From: Tilletiaria anomala UBC 951 | Lineage: Eukaryota > Basidiomycota > Exobasidiomycetes > Georgefischeriales > Tilletiariaceae | Assembly: GCF_000711695.1 (NCBI RefSeq) | Contig: NW_013547005.1 | Coordinates: 124,001-188,000, forward strand | Direction: 5' to 3' | Length of the DNA stretch: 64,000 bases | Shown here: piece by piece, positions 21,626-33,567 of the stretch | How positions within the stretch are numbered: the stretch's first letter is position 1 | Layout of the letters: each line of letters starts with the position of its first letter | Made by a program: the position numbers and the translations under genes | Notes under the pieces: model-generated | The model's database searches: none | The model's input: only the letters and a program-made list of their open reading frames with translations | What the model was told of the DNA's origin: nothing

Positions 21626-24600
21626 ATGCCAATCCCAATATCCAAGGCGCCGGGGGACTGGCATCCCACGGCGTACCGCACGGTCGCCGCCGAGATGACA
21701 GGCACCCTCGACCTCGGCCCGTTTGCCCCTCAAGTGATCGACGCTCTGGTGCACGTCCACTTCTCCGTGTATGCGGCCATCGAGCGCTTAAAGCGGAGGC
21801 AAGGGCGCATGATGCAGCTTGGTCCGCGCTTCTTCTTGGACTTTATTCATCACTACGTCACCTTGAGCAACGAGAAGCGCGAGGCTCTGGAAGAGGAGCA
21901 GAGGCACTTGAATGTCGGCCTGGATAAGCTCAAGGAGACCGTGAGCGGCTAAAGAAGCATATCAGTTTTTTAAAGCGATCTAATAAGCCTCCTCATGCAA
22001 TTCGCAGGTCGATGCAGTATCCGAGTTGCAAAAGAATCTGGCAGTGAAGCGGACACAGTTGGAAGCCAAGAACAAGGAGGCCAATGAGAAGCTCCAACGA
22101 ATGGTCGCCGACCAGAAATCTGCCGAGGAACAAAAGCTCGCTAGCATTCAGATTCAGGGAAACTTGGAGAAGCAGGAGAAGGAGATCGCGGAGCGACGCG
22201 AAGTAGTTATGGGGGACCTGGCAGATGCCGAGCCGGCCGTCCAGGAGGCCCAAGCGTCCGTTAGCAACATCAAGAAGCAGCATTTGACCGAAGTCAGGTC
22301 GATGGGTAACCCTCCAGCACCGGTCAAGATGGCCATGGAGAGTGTCTGCATGATTCTAGGCCATCGCATAGACAGTTGGAAGAGCGTGCAAGCTGTGATC
22401 AGGCGAGACGACTTCATCGCCAGCATTGTCAACTTCGATACTGATCGCATGATGACCAAGGCTGTGCGCGAAAAGATGAAGCGCGAGTACCTTTCGAAGC
22501 CTGGCTATGACTTTGCCACGATCGATCGCGCCTCCAAAGCGTGCGGCCCGCTCGCAAAATGGGTCATCGCGCAGGTGCGTTTCTCCGAGATCCTCGACCG
22601 CGTCGGGCCGCTACGCGCCGAAGTCGACAGCTTGGAAGAGCAGGCGCAGGAGACGAAGCAGCAAGCGAATACGATCGTGGAAATGATCAAGGAGCTCGAA
22701 GGTAGCATCGTGCGATACAAGGATGAGTACGCTGCCCTCATCTCAGAGACGCAGGCCATCAAGAGCGAGATGGCGAGCGTGCAGCGCAGGGTCGATCGAT
22801 CGATCCAGTTGCTGGACAGTCTGGGATCGGAAAAGCAGCGATGGGAAGCCTCAAGTCGCACATTTGACACGCAAATGAGCACCATTGTTGGCGATGCGTT
22901 GCTTTCCGCTGCATTTCTCGCATATGCTGGCTTCTTTGATCAGCAGTACCGAGAGAACATGTGGGCGACCTGGGCAGATCATCTCTCGCAGGCCGGCGTG
23001 AAGTTCAAGCCAGAGCTGTCTTTTAGCGACTATCTTTCCACTGCCGATGACAGGCTCAGATGGGCAGACAAATCACTGCCGACGGATACGCTCTGCACGG
23101 AGAACGCAATCATGCTCAAGCGCTACAGCCGATACCCCCTGATCATCGATCCATCCGGTCAAGCGACGACGTTCCTGATCAACGAATACAAAGATCGCAA
23201 GCTCACTGTTACCTCTTTCCTCGATGATGCATTCTTGAAGAATCTCGAGGGGGCGCTACGCTTCGGCAACCCAATCTTGATCCAGGATGTAGAGCATCTT
23301 GATCCCATCCTGAATCCCATCCTCAACAAAGAACTGCGGCGAACGGGCGGTCGTGTCTTGATCCGGCTTGGCTCGCAAGAGATCGACTTCTCTCCGTCTT
23401 TCACACTGTTCCTGTCGACAAAAGATCCATCCGTCGAATTTCCGTCGGATGTCTGTTCCAGGGTGACGTTTGTCAACTTCACCATGACACGCTCAAGTCT
23501 CCAATCGCAGTCGTTGGACCAGGTGCTCAAAGCGGAGCGTCCAGAGACGGACCGAAAGCGAACAGATCTGATGAAGCTGCAAGGAGAATTCAGGCTCCGA
23601 TTGCGGCATCTCGAGAAGTCGCTCTTGAATGCACTGAACGAATCCCAGGGCAACATCCTCGATGATGACAAGGTCATCGACACCCTGGAGACTCTCAAAA
23701 AGGAGGCAGCAGAAGTTACACGCAAGGTTGAGGAGACGGACATCATCATGCAGGAGGTCGAAGACGTGACGGCCGAGTACCTGCCGCTAGCAAAAGCGTG
23801 CTCTGCGGTGTTTTTTGTGCTAGATCAGCTCAGCCTGATCTCGCATTTCTATCAGTTTAGTCTCCAGTTTTTCCTCGACATCTTTGACTACGTCCTCCGC
23901 CAAAATCCCCACTTGCAAGGCGTCAGCGATCCGAAAGAACGACTGCGCATGTTGAACAGGGACCTTTTCCTCATTGTGTTCCAGCGAACCAGTCGCGCTC
24001 TAGCACACGAGGATCACGTCATGCTTGCTCTACTACTCGCTCGCATCTGGAGACGCGAGAATGATCAGGACGATGCGCTTGAGTCCGCCGAGTACAGTTT
24101 CCTCTTGGAAGGCGACATCATCACCTCAGTACAGCAGCTCAGACTCCCTGGGCCGCTGGAAGCAGCGTTGTCTAGCGAGCAAAAGCAGCGTCTGACATAT
24201 CTCAAGCGCCTGCCGATCTTCAAGGAGATCGAGGCTCGACTCAACGACAATGTAGATTCCTTGCTTCGATTTATCTCGTCGGATCAACCAGAGACAGCCT
24301 TGCTTGAGCTGTGGGATGAATGTCCACGTGAGTACTTTCCGGAAGCATTTGCGTTCGGCCCTCCTGACTTTGCCTTCGATTGTTCTATTTCCAGCTGTGG
24401 TTGATTCGATCCGTCACCTCTTGATCATTAAGGCTTTGCGACCGGATCGGTTGGTCCCAGCCATGGGTGCGCTCGTGACATCGGTCTTTGGCACAGACCT
24501 GCTAAGCGAAACATCGTACGATCTGCAAAGTGTGGTAGCCAAGGAAATCGAAGCGGCCACGCCAATTGCATTGTGCTCAGTACCTGGCTTCGACGCGAGC

Positions 24601-26430
24601 TATCGTGTCGATGCACTCACGCGAACGACCGGGATTCGATGCATTTCAGTCGCCATGGGCTCACAGGAGGGCTTTGCGCTCGCAGACCAGGCGATCAATA
24701 TTGCGTCGAGGTCGGGACAATGGGTCCTTCTGAAAAATGTGCATCTAGCTCCCTCATGGCTTTCCCAGCTGGAGAAAAAACTCAGCGGAGCTATCATGAA
24801 CCGGCAGTTCCGCATTTTTTTGACCATGGAAACCAATCCGGTCATTCCGATCAACTTCTTGAGGGCTAGCCGCATCCTCATGAACGAGCCTCCACCTGGT
24901 CTCAAAGCCAACATGCTGGACAGTCTGCGCGGTCTTTCGCCTTCACGCCTGCAAAAAGGCCCAGCTGAGTCTGCGCGGCTGTTCTTTTTGCTCGCCTTCT
25001 TCCACGCGACGATCACCGAGCGCTTGCGATATACCCCACTCGGCTGGTCTAAAGCATTTGAATTCAACGACTCGGATGCCGAGGCAGCTCTTAACACGAT
25101 CGAGGCATGGCTCGGCCGCACGGCCAAGGGGCGGAGCAACATCGACCCCGCGAGCATTCCATGGGGTGCTTTGCGAGCTCTGCTGAAGCAGAGCATTTAC
25201 GGAGGCAAGGTTGACAACAATGCAGATCAGCTTCTTCTTGATACATTCGTGGACAAGATTTTCACTCCCGCGGCATACGAGAATGGCTTTGCGCTTGTGC
25301 GGGACACCAAAGCCTCTTTGCTTGCGCCGGAAGGCTCAAAGATGGATCAATTTATGGCCTGGGTTGAAGCGCTCCCCGACCAGCAGCCGCCAGAGTGGCT
25401 CGCGCTGCCGCCGAGCGCGGAGCGGGTCATCGCAACCGTGCAAGGTTCGAATCTGCTCAACAAGCTCGTGCGCATGCGCCAGCTTGCAGATGATGACGAG
25501 ACTGTGGACGCATCCACAGGGCAAAGCACTGCTGGCGAGGCCTCAACTCAACCTGCGTGGATGAAAGCGTTACAGGGAAATGTTCAGACCTGGTTGGAAC
25601 TCTTGCCGGAGAGCCTCGCTTCGCTCTCAGGGACGTCAGATGGGATGGCCGATCCGCTACAACGGTGAGCCGGTTCGCCGCACACACGCTTGTCTATTAA
25701 GTCTGCTGACTGATTTTTTGCCCTCCACAGCTTCTGGGCGAGGGAGCATCGCTCTGGCACTGGCCTTCTTTCGCGCGTGCGAGCCGATCTCTCCGAAGTC
25801 GTCTCAGTGTGCACCGGCCAAAGTCGGCAAACGAACCACAATCGGTCCCTACTAAACGACCTTCCCAAGGGCATCATCCCTGCATCGTGGAGTGTCTATG
25901 CGGTCCCAAAGTCGATGCTGCTCGGAGCTTGGATTGCGGACCTGGCTCAGCGTCTGCAGCAGCTTTCAGAGGTCTCGAAAGAGACTCGTCTGGAGGCCTT
26001 CTCCGTGCAGCTTGGCCTCCTCTTCTCTCCTGGAGCGTACATGACCGCCACACGCCAGGCGGTCGCCCATCGAGCAGTGGTCAGCCTGGAGCACCTTCAA
26101 CTCGATCTCAAGATCAACGAGCAGCCTGGCGGTGCGGGCGGATTTGCGCTTACCGGACTTAGGCTCGACGGAGCGACCTGGACCGAGGGCCGACTGGAGC
26201 TCAACGATGGAGCGACCGTATATCTGGACACTTGCACGCTCGTCTGGCAGCCGAAACCCGACGGCGCGCTGTCAATCCCCATTGGCGCCCTTGGGTCCGG
26301 CACGGTGCCCATCTCGGTCTACCTCAATGCAGATCGCAGCAACCCATTGTTCAATATTGCACTTCCTACGCGGAGAGACGAGGATCCGTCCGCATTTGCG
26401 CAACGAGCAGTTGCCCTGAGAGCCGCGTAA
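21626..26430 (+). CDS. DYN2: cytoplasmic dynein heavy chain, C-terminal half only (Dyn2 type)
   Basis: Four exons (21626-21940, 22008-24327, 24395-25664, 25731-26430) give 1534 residues, about a third of a full heavy chain of over 4000. The protein opens at the end of AAA4 (GDWHPTAYR), then FFLDFIHHYVTLSNEKRE leads into stalk helix CC1 (residues about 80-200). The microtubule-binding domain follows (NPPAPVKMAMESVCMILGH near 206; YDFATIDRASKACGPLAKW), then stalk CC2 (about 300-380), AAA5 with degenerate P-loop IIDPSGQATTF, AAA6 (DLQSVVAKEIEAATPIALC) and the C-terminal domain (SVYAVPKSMLLGAWI, VQLGLLFSPGAYMTATRQA). The ATP-hydrolysing AAA1-4 and tail are absent, and an opposite-strand gene sits immediately upstream, so they cannot be in this transcript. 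It must pair with a separate Dyn1-like polypeptide, as in Ustilago maydis. Introns are 66-67 nt. Confidence 0.93.
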
Positions 26431-27127
26431 GCACTGATATACCTGTAGCATACACTGATTCTTTTCACATTGCGACTAACAAGGGAAATGCCAAGCGATG
26501 TTTGCGATGCTGGGACGCCATGCCGACCACCCATGGTGCGATCAAATGCGCACTTAATTCCGTGGCTGAATATCGATGACATCCTTGGTGAGGCAGGGAA
26601 GACTCTTTGGACTGTGACGAGGAGCACGCTGCATTCCTACGAGCTGCGAGACTGCATTTCTCATCTTCCTGAATGTCAAGCTCTAGCGGGCCCACCTATC
26701 AATCGCCAATACTTCAAGCCGACAAATGACAGGTCATTACAAGCGAGACCCTGTGTCGTCCTCGACCACTGTCCACCAGTCATACCGAAGGACATGAACA
26801 GGCCAAGTGAGGGATAACTACCGACTTGGGGATTACATCCTTTCCCCAACATTTGATGAATGAGGGAGGTAGAGAAGGGGAGGGTGCGACCAGGGAGCAC
26901 ACGTGTATGGGTTCCAGACCAGGCAGCAGACTGCCTGGTCGGAAACGCGAGCCTGTGTGCTTGGTTCAGATACAGTAGACCTAGTACGCTAGTTCCGGTC
27001 GCTGGTGGCAAGTATCGGAAATCGAAAAGTCAAGTTGAAGTCGGTCGAAGAACTTATGTATTAGTCTTGCTGCCGCGACGGATCAACCTGGTGACAGCTG
27101 GGAGTCTGAGCTCATTGAACGCTCAAG
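26431..27127. other. intergenic stretch, no gene recognised
   Basis: About 700 bp between two plus-strand genes. A 115-residue frame (26470-26817) has no recognisable content. The right part should carry the promoter of the ferredoxin-fusion gene. I see no repeat or RNA gene. Confidence 0.45.
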
Positions 27128-28828
27128 ATGCTGCGGTTCGCGGGGACGAGCTTTATGCAAGGCCTGCTGGGCCCCGGCGCCTGGCCTCGGCGGCCCTTTG
27201 CGCCGCGGATACAAGCTGCGCTCTCGTATCCTTGCAATTGTCGAGCGCCTGCTCAGAGCGCATCCCACTTCAGGCGAGCTTACTCGCATTCAGCTCCTTT
27301 GAAGAAGAGTGATTCTGACGCGATCCCGGCACTGAACTATGGAGATATACCGTATGATGCAGCAGCCGCACTCGACTCAGATGGCCGGATACCAAGCATG
27401 CCGTACGTCCCGGACACATTGCCAGGCACCGCAACCGAGTATAATGCACATATCGTTGTCCACCCGTACTCGCGACCACGGCCTCAGCTATCCTGGCCTG
27501 CGAGTATCGAAAGCGTCAGCCCGCTGATGTCAGAGCTGGGTAGTCGCTGCAAACAAGGCTCCAGCCTCGAAGGCTACGGTGTCAGCTTTTCTAGCGGAGA
27601 GCTTGGCGAACAAGTCGGCTTGCCAGATCTGTTTCCTCACTGGGACAACCAAACGCCAAAATTCATGCGGCCGGTGCCGGGACACGAGTCGGTTGACGAA
27701 CAGTTCTTGCTCTATGTATACCTACCACCTGGCAGATTCGCCACGGTGGGGCCATTATCGTTGGAGACGTTGGACGAAGACAAGCTCTTGCAGGACAAGA
27801 TCATAGATGCACTAGCATCAGCAAAGCCGCAGACAGCGAAGCGCAAGCCTGAGGATGAGGCGCACATCTACGTTTGTACGCACGGCATGCGCGACTGTCG
27901 CTGCGGTGTCGTCGGTGGCGCCCTGATGCGCTCACTCAAAGAAACGTACGACCAAGAGAACGCCACGAGCGGTAACAGTCTTAAATCCACTAAATTTTTC
28001 GCCATCTCCCATGTTGGCGGGCACAAATGGGCTGCCAACGCTCTCGTCTATCCGCATGGAGATTGGTATGGTAATCTGCGCGAGTACGATGCAGCGCTGC
28101 TCTTGCGCGCCGCGCAGGCGCCCGCATCGAGCATGCACGATTTGCAGGACATGCGCGAGCGCATGGTCCATTGGAGCCGATGGCGCGGTCGGCTTGGTTT
28201 GTCTGCTGATAAGCAGAGAGAGCACTATGACCAGTGGGGTCCACCGCTCATGCAAACTGCCATCATCAAACCCGCTGTGCGGGTCGGAAAGCTCGGCCGC
28301 TCGTCCGTGGCGGCTTCTGCTGCTCGGAAGCCTACATCTGATGCCTTGACAGCAAGTCCAACGTCACACATCACAGTCGCAGAAATGAGTGTGCCCTTGC
28401 GTTTCCGCTCGTACGAGGGAGAATGGTTCAATGTCAAGGGTACAATCGGAGAGACGCTGAAAGACGTGGCCAAACGCCACAACTTGCCATCCATCGAAGC
28501 GACCTGCGGTGGAGAGTGTGAATGTGCGACGTGAGTGACTCATGACTGGCGATTCTCCATGTGAGGGATCCTGACACACTGCTCTCTTTTGACCTCAAGA
28601 TGCCATGCATACTTTGCAGCTCCCGGCGATAACGTTGACGCCGTAGGCAATCTAGACACCGAGCCCCCGACGTTGATTATCGGCGATCTACAAGACGAGG
28701 AGAACGACATGCTCGATTACGCCATCACACGCAAACCGGCCAGTCGTTTAACTTGTCAAGTCAAGGTGACCAAAGAACTCAGCGAGTGGATGAAGAAAGG
28801 CGGGCGTATCGAGTTACCTCGATTTTAG
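27128..28828 (+). CDS. mitochondrial sucrase/ferredoxin-like (Aim32 family) protein fused to an adrenodoxin-type ferredoxin
   Basis: Two exons (27128-28530, 28600-28828; intron 69 nt) give 543 residues. The basic N-terminus ending in FRRAYSHSA looks like a mitochondrial presequence. Residues about 150-330 are a sucrase/ferredoxin-like (thioredoxin-fold) domain with CTHGMRDCRCGVVGG (near 250) and ISHVGGHKWAANALVYPHG (near 295). These are the Cys and His signatures of Apd1/Aim32 proteins that bind a [2Fe-2S] cluster. Residues about 420-543 form a second, adrenodoxin-like [2Fe-2S] domain: Cys460, Cys466, Cys469 (C-x5-C-x2-C) and Cys520, with EENDMLDYA and SRLTCQVKVTKEL, as in Yah1. The C469-C520 gap is longer than in typical adrenodoxin. 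A protein with two different Fe-S domains suggests intramolecular electron transfer in mitochondria; that role is inference. The intron falls between the second and third cluster cysteines of the ferredoxin. Confidence 0.87.
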
Positions 28829-29073
28829 AGATTCAGAGCAATAGACGTTGAGACGATATGCATGGAGACTGGAGGTGCTCGACCGATGCGAGGTGTGCCA
28901 GAGCAAAAAAGCAGCTGGCCAAAGGTCCTTGCGACATTAAGTAGTATACAGTATGCAGACAAGCAAAGGCAGAAGAGTGAGCAGGCGCATCCGCAGGCGC
29001 CGGAAGGAGCCACATTTGGCCTGACTTGGGTCGGAAGCGAGATCTCCATGGCCTTGGTGGAGTCCATCTACGA

Positions 29074-31830
29074 TCAAGGAGCGACAAGCGCTGCCAAGCT
29101 GTTGGCGATTTTCGTGCAACTCTTGCACGAGCAGGAGAGTCTGTCCATCAGCTCGTTCAAGCAACCGACAGCATTGATGGTGTCCGTTTCGAACGATGCC
29201 TTCTCCTGCAAGTAACCCTCAACCTCTTTCAGATTGTAGATCCTTGGTCCTCCCAGCACCCAGTAGCCGTCCTGCGAGAAGAAGACGTCACGCTTCTCAC
29301 TACCCGCAAAGTCATCCAGCATCAGCTCAACCACCTCGGAGCGGCCCAGAAGATGCAGGGAAGGGCGGTGCAGCCAGAGTGCCTCGGCCGCAGCGGGAGC
29401 CTTGTCGAGCATGGTGAAAGTGTCATGGCAGTGATGTGCAGGTGCCTTGGCCGACGAAGTGGAACAGACTCCTTCATTCAAGTTACCACAGCCAGACGGG
29501 TGGGCGACCATTGCGGCTGCAGACGCGGCCGCTGACGAAGAAGTTGAGACGGTGCCGCAGAAGGTACTGGGCTTCTTGCCGCTGACTCTGGACACGGCCA
29601 TGCCCGGCGCAGGCGCTGCTGACATGGAGTAACATCGGTGAAAATAGTCAGGGTTGCGGAGGAGCGTCTCAATCGACGCCACCTGCCACATGGTCCGGAA
29701 AAGCGCGCGAGGGAGATGCGCCAAGCAGGCTGCAGTCTCTCCACCGGCTGTGAGGAGCAGATCGACCTTGCTGTAATTTTTCTTGACCAGCGCGACGCGG
29801 TACATTTCCCATAGCCGGTCCATTGTACGCTGCGTAACTTTGAAGACAGCATCGCGGTTCCGAGCGCGCAGGTCGCGGACATTCTCCTTAAAGCTCTTGG
29901 TGAAGAAGGTCGAACGCGTCGCGGGAACGAGTATGTTGTTGCGATTGGTGACGACAAAGTACTCGCCGCTGGAGATCTCGGGACGGATCGTAGATGCTTG
30001 CATGCGCTTCGCCTCTTTGACCAAGTCGCGGCCGTTCTCATCGAGGGCTTCTTTGGGCATCGGCTGCGTGCGATGATTCTGCAGCTGAATCTGCGGCGGG
30101 ATCATGTCCACCTTGTCCGGCACGAGCCATGTGCGAACCTCGTCGCGCTTCTCGCATGTCGTCACGAGGCAGTTGCCCTCAGGCGAGACGGTCGACACGC
30201 CTGGACAAGTCTTGTGCAGGTGGCTGCCTGCAGTGGAGACGACTTTCATCTCCTTGGTCTTGGTGTTGAAGATGAGAATGGCGTCAGCCATGTCGCGACT
30301 GTTAGCGGCAAAATTGGCGCAGATGAGGAACGTGCCGACTGTGCCTCTGAACTGCAAACCGCCGCTGGGGACTTTGAACAGCTTCTCCGGATTGACCTCG
30401 GATGGAGGCACTTCTTTCGCCTCGGCAAAATCGGCAGTCAAATCCCACATCCTCACGAGATGCTCACAGCACGATGTGATTAGCAGCAGCCACCTGCCGT
30501 CGGCCGTGAAACTCCAGCGCTTGTAGCCACCAATGTCCGAGTGGATGAGCGGATGCGGCTTCTGCAGCATCCGACGTCCTTCCACCTCGACGTGCCGTAA
30601 GTCCTGTAGCACGGCATTCCCCGTTCCGTCCAACTTAGTCATCAACAGCTTGCGTCCGCTCGGGTCCTCCGGAGGTTCATTCATGTATTCTGGGTCAATC
30701 GAAGGCCCTGTGAAGCGATAGCTGAGGTAGGGCTGCTTGCGGCGCCGGCTGAGGTCCCACCACTCCACGCTGTAGCCCATGTGCACGATAACCAGCAGCT
30801 CGGTCGTTGGGTTGTACGTGCATCGACGCATCACACCACCTTTCGCCTCTGGCCGCTTGATGGACAGCACACATTCTGTCGGTTTCGAAGCCAAACATAC
30901 TTGAACCTGACGAGTGCCGACCAAAATCAGGAAGCGGGCATCTTCCGTAAGAACACTGCGCTCGATACGACCAAACGTCCGACGCGGTGGGTGCTCTTTG
31001 ATCGCAATGATAGCCTTCTTGGCACATTCGCAGACGCAGGTGAGATTGCGCGAAGAAGTGACTGCGTACTTTTCGTTGCGCGTGAAGGAAGCGAGAATGA
31101 TCTCGGACCAGTCTGGCAGCTTGTCGTCGGAAGAGCTGGCCAAGTGCCGCGGGATTGGGTGGATGATGCGAGAAGAGACGAGCGCCTCGGTGTGAAAGTC
31201 GAGCAGAAGTGCATCATAGCGGCTGTGGCGGGGTTTGTGAGCTGAAGAAGCACTTGAGGTGATTGAATTGCGAGGGGTTGTAGCCGCAGCTGCAGCATCT
31301 TCAAGCAGGACGACTGCCCATCTGCTAGAGGATGAGTGCCAGGATTGGCGAATGAGCTGGCTGCGCTGGCGCGGAAAAGAGCTGATCCAGGGGAAATCGT
31401 CGATGTGGCGGTAGCGAGCAAAGACGGACTCGGGATATACGTAGAGAACGTCTCTGCACGCTCCTTCCACTTGTAGGAAGGTCAGGACATCGCGCTCGGT
31501 CGGGAGATGCTGCAATATGCGCAAGCGGATTTTCGTGGTGAAGTTGGCGAAGCTGAAGCGCTTGCGGCCCCCGCTCTTGTTGGTGGCTGCTGGTATCAGC
31601 TTGCCTGCAACTCCAGTATGGCCATCACCGTTGGCATGACTGCCGCTGCTGCCTCCCGCCAAGCCTGATATTGTCCCTGCACCCTTGGCCCCATTTAGCG
31701 TCTGTGCCAGAGCAGCAGTGGTTGATTTCGCTGCCTTGTTGCTCAAGCCCCGCCTAGTGAGCAGACCTTCAAAGATCCTGAGGCCATCTGCATTGCTGCT
31801 GCTACTAGCAGGCTTCTTTGTAGCCGGCAT
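29074..31830 (-). CDS. F-box-like protein with WD40-like repeats, function unknown
   Basis: A single-exon 918-residue protein. A Ser/Gly/Ala-rich disordered start (1-90) is followed by an F-box-like segment at about 93-140 (FTTKIRLRILQHLPTERD, then FLQVEGACRDVLYVYP). From about 200 to 560 there are beta-propeller-like pieces ending in WD/WW motifs: YSVEWWDLSRRRK, RWLLLITSCCEHLVRMWDL, DEVRTWLVPD. The C-terminal third is helical with Cys-containing low-complexity inserts and no recognised domain. If the F-box is real, it would act as an SCF ubiquitin-ligase substrate receptor, but the F-box match is by eye and weak. The stop lies 245 bp from the converging ferredoxin-fusion gene. I do not recognise a named orthologue. 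Confidence 0.75.
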   Translation of the reverse strand: MPATKKPASSSSNADGLRIFEGLLTRRGLSNKAAKSTTAALAQTLNGAKGAGTISGLAGGSSGSHANGDGHTGVAGKLIPAATNKSGGRKRFSFANFTTKIRLRILQHLPTERDVLTFLQVEGACRDVLYVYPESVFARYRHIDDFPWISSFPRQRSQLIRQSWHSSSSRWAVVLLEDAAAAATTPRNSITSSASSAHKPRHSRYDALLLDFHTEALVSSRIIHPIPRHLASSSDDKLPDWSEIILASFTRNEKYAVTSSRNLTCVCECAKKAIIAIKEHPPRRTFGRIERSVLTEDARFLILVGTRQVQVCLASKPTECVLSIKRPEAKGGVMRRCTYNPTTELLVIVHMGYSVEWWDLSRRRKQPYLSYRFTGPSIDPEYMNEPPEDPSGRKLLMTKLDGTGNAVLQDLRHVEVEGRRMLQKPHPLIHSDIGGYKRWSFTADGRWLLLITSCCEHLVRMWDLTADFAEAKEVPPSEVNPEKLFKVPSGGLQFRGTVGTFLICANFAANSRDMADAILIFNTKTKEMKVVSTAGSHLHKTCPGVSTVSPEGNCLVTTCEKRDEVRTWLVPDKVDMIPPQIQLQNHRTQPMPKEALDENGRDLVKEAKRMQASTIRPEISSGEYFVVTNRNNILVPATRSTFFTKSFKENVRDLRARNRDAVFKVTQRTMDRLWEMYRVALVKKNYSKVDLLLTAGGETAACLAHLPRALFRTMWQVASIETLLRNPDYFHRCYSMSAAPAPGMAVSRVSGKKPSTFCGTVSTSSSAAASAAAMVAHPSGCGNLNEGVCSTSSAKAPAHHCHDTFTMLDKAPAAAEALWLHRPSLHLLGRSEVVELMLDDFAGSEKRDVFFSQDGYWVLGGPRIYNLKEVEGYLQEKASFETDTINAVGCLNELMDRLSCSCKSCTKIANSLAALVAP

Positions 31831-33567
31831 GGCGAGCAGTGTCGCTGCGCTGCCGCAGGGGTGCAGCAGCTGAGGTAACCGACAAGCAAAGCGTCAAGAG
31901 TGGTGGTCAATTTGTATGCTACGAGACGCGACAGACCCTTTGCGTCCGCGAAGGGCTGCCACAGCATGCGCCTTTCCTACGTGCAGCTGCAAGATAGACG
32001 ATTCTGTCTGCAGACCACCATTTGCTCGCTTCGGCGACTGCTGCCTCCGATCTCTCCCTGTATGTCGTGGGGCTCATTCACACTCACCTGAGCGCTGCTC
32101 TGCTCTGCTCCGCTCCGCCCTGCAGACAACCCGCTAGCGAATCGCTTGCTCGACCACTCAGCGATCCACGTGTCCGTGATTTTCACTTGGCACAATTTTC
32201 ATAGAGCAGTGACGTCTGATGACGTGGTGTGCTGGCCATGTCCAAGCTGCCGCCAGCATGAAATGCGTACCACGGCTCGATGGACGTCGGAAGGAGGAAC
32301 GAGAGGTGGTGAGGTGATCTGGAGGCTCCAAGCTGCAGGTCCCGTGACCTGGACTGGACCGCACCACCATTACTAAGGCGGAGGAAGAATTCTGTACCCT
32401 CATCAGCCAAAATTACCGACTCTCTCTCCAGAGCCAGATTCAATGTAAGCGCGCCTGCCGTGTGCCGGTCCGTCTACACTATTGTACGTATGGAGCCGCA
32501 AGGCGAGGAACAACCCTACTACAGTTATAGCGCGTTTCCTGACGCCCGCGGCCAGATCATCATGTATGTTGGTCGGAGCTCTGCTGAGAAACATGCGCGA
32601 ATCGCAATCTACAGCAGTCAACCTCCTCCTGCCTTTACTGTGACTCCTCAGCTAAAGTCCTCTCGCCGATGCTGTCGCTTCAGGTGGGGTGAAAGCATCG
32701 GGACTGCCAAACACGACTGTACGAGAGGTATAAGCGTTCGGGCGGAGTAGACAGTGACATATGATAACTCGGGCCATGAACGACGACAGTGCCCCAGATG
32801 AGGATAAGGCGAATTGGGAGGAAGAGGGAGCGGGAGCACCGTGCGAAAACGTGTTCGACAAATAAGGTACAGCCAGGAAAAGTGATGGGAAATCTGGAGT
32901 CACCTGGACTCGACTGTTGAAGAAAGAAGGTGGTCGTTTGAATTTGCGTCAACTGGTACTGAGGGTTGAATCTTGGCAGCTCCATCAGATCGATTCGCTT
33001 CTTTGGGCTCCCACTGGCTTCGATAGTTTCTGTGCTCTGATGAATTGACGCGCGCTTCTTCGATGACGACCTTCCCACCTGCCGGCTTGGCCTATTTGCC
33101 AAGCGGCATAACGTTTGCTAAGGATGCGGCTGGGCGCGACGTTCGTTCGCAGGGCAGCGAGAAAGTACATCATTCGCAAACGGAAGAATATGAATGCTGG
33201 ATGCGTATACAAAGTACAAAAGGTCGGGAGGAGATGCGGCGCATGCAACTAAGCTGGAATGAGGCACCGCCTGAAGCCAGCTGAAGAACATGTATCTTTC
33301 TAACTGTGGACTCAAAGAGAGTATGTGAGATCGGGGGTATCAAGGGAGAGGCTCCTGCGGTCGAACAGCCAAGGCGAGGCACGCTAGGGCGAGCCGAATA
33401 TGCATATTATGCAATGTCCTTGATGTACATTTGTGCGCACAGGTGCAAGTGTCGTCGGTGTAGTTATTTGCTATGATCGGTCGGGACTTGGCGCTCCAAA
33501 TTGCAGAAGGAGGAACCCGGGGAAAGCGAGCCACATGTCATTGTTCGATACCTGTCACGGACTGCAA
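31831..33567. other. long intergenic stretch, no gene assigned
   Basis: About 1.7 kb between two minus-strand genes. It should contain the promoter of the F-box-like gene at its left end. The best open frame is minus 32680-33102; its first 60 residues look somewhat protein-like (Lys/Ser/Gln-rich) and the rest does not. No splice partner or domain was found, so I do not call it. Bases 32085-32120 hold several GCTCTGCTC-type short repeats (CTGCTCTGCTCTGCTC). No tRNA or mobile element was seen. A small spliced gene or a non-coding RNA cannot be excluded. Confidence 0.35.

Noticed and set aside
32680-33102. 140-residue minus-strand frame with a Lys/Ser/Gln-rich start
   Set aside because: Only the first 60 residues look protein-like; no domain, intron signals or partner exon could be established.
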